DNA from: CAZWBR01 sp964632305
Lineage (GTDB): Bacteria; Bacteroidota; Bacteroidia; Bacteroidales; Prolixibacteraceae
Reading direction: 5' to 3'
Length of the DNA: 64,000 bases
Assembly (NCBI GenBank): GCA_964632305.1
Contig: CAZWBR010000020.1
Location: 1-64,000 of the forward strand
Position numbers and translations under genes: made by a program. This document shows, piece after piece, positions 63,301 to 64,000 of the stretch (positions within the stretch are counted from its first letter, which is position 1; each line of letters opens with the position of its first letter). The notes under the pieces were generated by a model. It ran no database searches. It worked only from the letters and a program-made list of their open reading frames with translations, and had not been told where the DNA came from.

Positions 63301-64000
63301 TACTGTAATTTCAGCTATTTTTGTTAAAAAGTATTCTTCATTTTTCAGCCATAACTCTTCTCCTACCATTTCGGGAATTTTAGCAAGAAGAACTGCATCT
63401 GAATAAATTAAACCGTTGTATCCTTTTTTTATGTTTTCATCTACCGGAATTAAAAACTTATTTATATTTCTGATAGCTTTTAGGCTTAGCATTGAATAAC
63501 CTTGTGGAATTACAGACCAAAGCTTTACAAGAGAATCAACACTCTTCTTATCAAATTCCAATTGGTTTTTTGCAAACTCCTCCACTAGCTCTTGATCATC
63601 AAATGAAAAGCAAACATGCCAAATATCTTCCATTGAATAAGAGATTGTGTGGATTTCACCGGTCATTTTATTTAGGCGGGTTTTAGATGTTACTTTTTTG
63701 AAATTCAACCAATTTTCACCGAGTAGATTTTTTAATCGTGCTGAAATGGGACATCCGGATATATTATTGTTATCCTTGTAATTAATAGTTTTTGAATTTG
63801 GTTTGGATGATAGATAAATACCAATTTTCTTTTCAAGCCAATCTCTTATTTCTTCAAACTTGAAATTATTCTTTATGCGTAGAAATTTGTCTTCATATAA
63901 TCTCTGTTTTAGGTTTATTGAGAGATTCTGCCAATTCTCTGAAGGATTCATCCGGTATTGAATGGTGTTAATAAAAGACCATGCACGGAATGCTTCAAAT
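60373..64000 (-). CDS. cas9: Cas9 endonuclease, N-terminus beyond the window
   Basis: The frame is open to the right edge, past the Met at 63951 (upstream codons read FEAFRAWSFINTIQYR, typical just after the bridge helix), so at least 1208 residues are present and the RuvC-I part is missing. Numbering from that Met: RuvC-II Glu425 (IVIETAKD), HNH with His550 (DFEHTIPRS) and Asn573, RuvC-III Asp719 (HSHHAIDAA). A Cys cluster at 330, 343, 345, 348 may bind zinc. A segment about 800-880 contains repeated GE-LY/GEFI hairpin-like units. Nuclease residues look intact. Guided by the array's crRNAs. Confidence 0.95.
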   Translation of the reverse strand, partial: FEAFRAWSFINTIQYRMNPSENWQNLSINLKQRLYEDKFLRIKNNFKFEEIRDWLEKKIGIYLSSKPNSKTINYKDNNNISGCPISARLKNLLGENWLNFKKVTSKTRLNKMTGEIHTISYSMEDIWHVCFSFDDQELVEEFAKNQLEFDKKSVDSLVKLWSVIPQGYSMLSLKAIRNINKFLIPVDENIKKGYNGLIYSDAVLLAKIPEMVGEELWLKNEEYFLTKIAEITVDNRNEKKILSIVNNLIANYKSLELDEQFGHKNTDYQLDQSDLLEIEKTAIESFGEKSWEKMTQDIKVNLLKEVNDYYQQFFASSKRDFYRVPKLGETLKSFLANDSRFDFLHCPNHSIDPLTELPCQCPACKKLNKLYHPSQIEFYSPAREQTIEWKNAILSLKLLASPKIGAFKNPMAMRTLHELRKVINHLLKEGTINEYTRIVIETAKDLNDANMRWAIETYQKEREKENRIFEEAIKELYGNTERTISNDEIDKARILLEQYEIPETGEIRISDPETKQKKKSKERGIAYSKDVTKYRLWLEQGCRCIYTGKLIKISDLFTESKIDFEHTIPRSISFDNSLANLTVCDFHFNRQIKKNKIPSQLANYKEILDRLQPWEEKVDRLIDNVNFWKTKAKQAQTKEIKDRAIRQRHLWQMELDYWQNKLNRFKMEEVNSGFKNSQLVDTRIITKYATLYLKSVFNSVDVQKGSVTADFRKMLGVQSIDEKKCRDKHSHHAIDAAILTLIPSSSKRDKMLNLFYEIEEKKRFENVEHLRYELENERKSCNLGNVSNISEFIEEHILINHISKDQTLTPAKKFVRVKGKIVPLKNKMGEILYQTKEDGSIKYRTNRNGELLYKRDEKGEFIFENGEKIPISIPIPIVKKGDCIRAQLHKDSWFGAIKYPLKDEKGILKKNEEGQFIYPKDKEGNDVMLMVKRESITSFKSEKDFEKIIDPKVRNSIEDAVQKRISNTKSFTIAINEPIWMLDKNGKEKIFDKNGKPLCPIRHVRCKVAAGRGFFTKDKALVVKNQTYFSKKKTIHLHNRNYKQNFYAQNDGNYICLLYEGINKGKLDRKFRLLNFFDITKRKISNISNLWNEPYYREIEENKKKFSLSAVIKVGTRVIMWQETPDELLDCDLSKRLFNVYKFNLKGQDCIYLQNHLEARNDSDIDEDYTLFDSRIYQPRLTMVANNFNCFIEERDFQITPDGRIEFL

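Overview
The window looks like a chromosome segment of a Bacteroidota bacterium, probably of the Bacteroidales/Marinilabiliales kind. The signs are TonB-dependent receptors with N-terminal carboxypeptidase-regulatory-like domains, many promoters of the TTTG/TAnnTTTG type, a type II-C CRISPR repeat of the 47-bp Bacteroidota class, and many dispersed palindromes. The exact lineage cannot be fixed from the sequence alone.

Layout. 1-15 kb holds housekeeping and envelope genes: an outer-membrane barrel, glyA, a ClC channel, a Gly-Gly-Leu tRNA cluster, two divergent TonB receptors around a His/Cys-rich small protein, and a LuxR/hemerythrin pair. 15.07-24.52 kb is an AT-rich integrative element in tRNA-Ser(GGA), flanked by an 87-bp direct repeat. 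It carries a tyrosine integrase, an SF2-helicase-like protein without the Walker A lysine, a TIR-domain protein, several small membrane or lipoproteins, a roughly 760-nt noncoding region full of nested stems, and four copies of a widely spaced inverted repeat (GGGACA-N31/32-TGTCCC). 24.5-32.6 kb is a repeat-rich accessory stretch around a TPR-CHAT caspase-like protease, two tiny acidic/proline-rich peptide genes on duplicated cassettes, and a convergent sigma/anti-sigma pair. 32.6-50.9 kb is mostly core: an EamA transporter, a cPGS-like GTPase, a KamA-like radical SAM enzyme, the mreBCD-mrdA-rodA cell-shape operon, purH, FtsX-type permeases, rsmA and a Tat-exported oxidoreductase.

The right end, 51-64 kb, is a type II-C CRISPR-Cas locus. 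It has an 84-repeat array (I located every repeat start), cas2, cas1, a REP-associated tyrosine transposase placed between cas1 and cas9, and a large cas9 that runs off the right edge. A repeat-like segment about 0.7 kb before the array is a candidate, possibly decayed, tracrRNA anti-repeat. A toxin-antitoxin pair lies between it and the array.

Strongest leads: (1) the TPR-CHAT / duplicated peptide / sigma / anti-sigma module; (2) the TIR gene with the large structured noncoding region directly upstream, inside a tRNA-Ser element; (3) the four spaced inverted repeats found only inside that element; (4) a 33-bp palindrome present both inside the transposase gene in the cas operon and in a distant intergenic region; (5) helical-pitch 11-bp inverted repeat elements at two loci. 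No similarity searches were possible. Family names come from recognised motifs.
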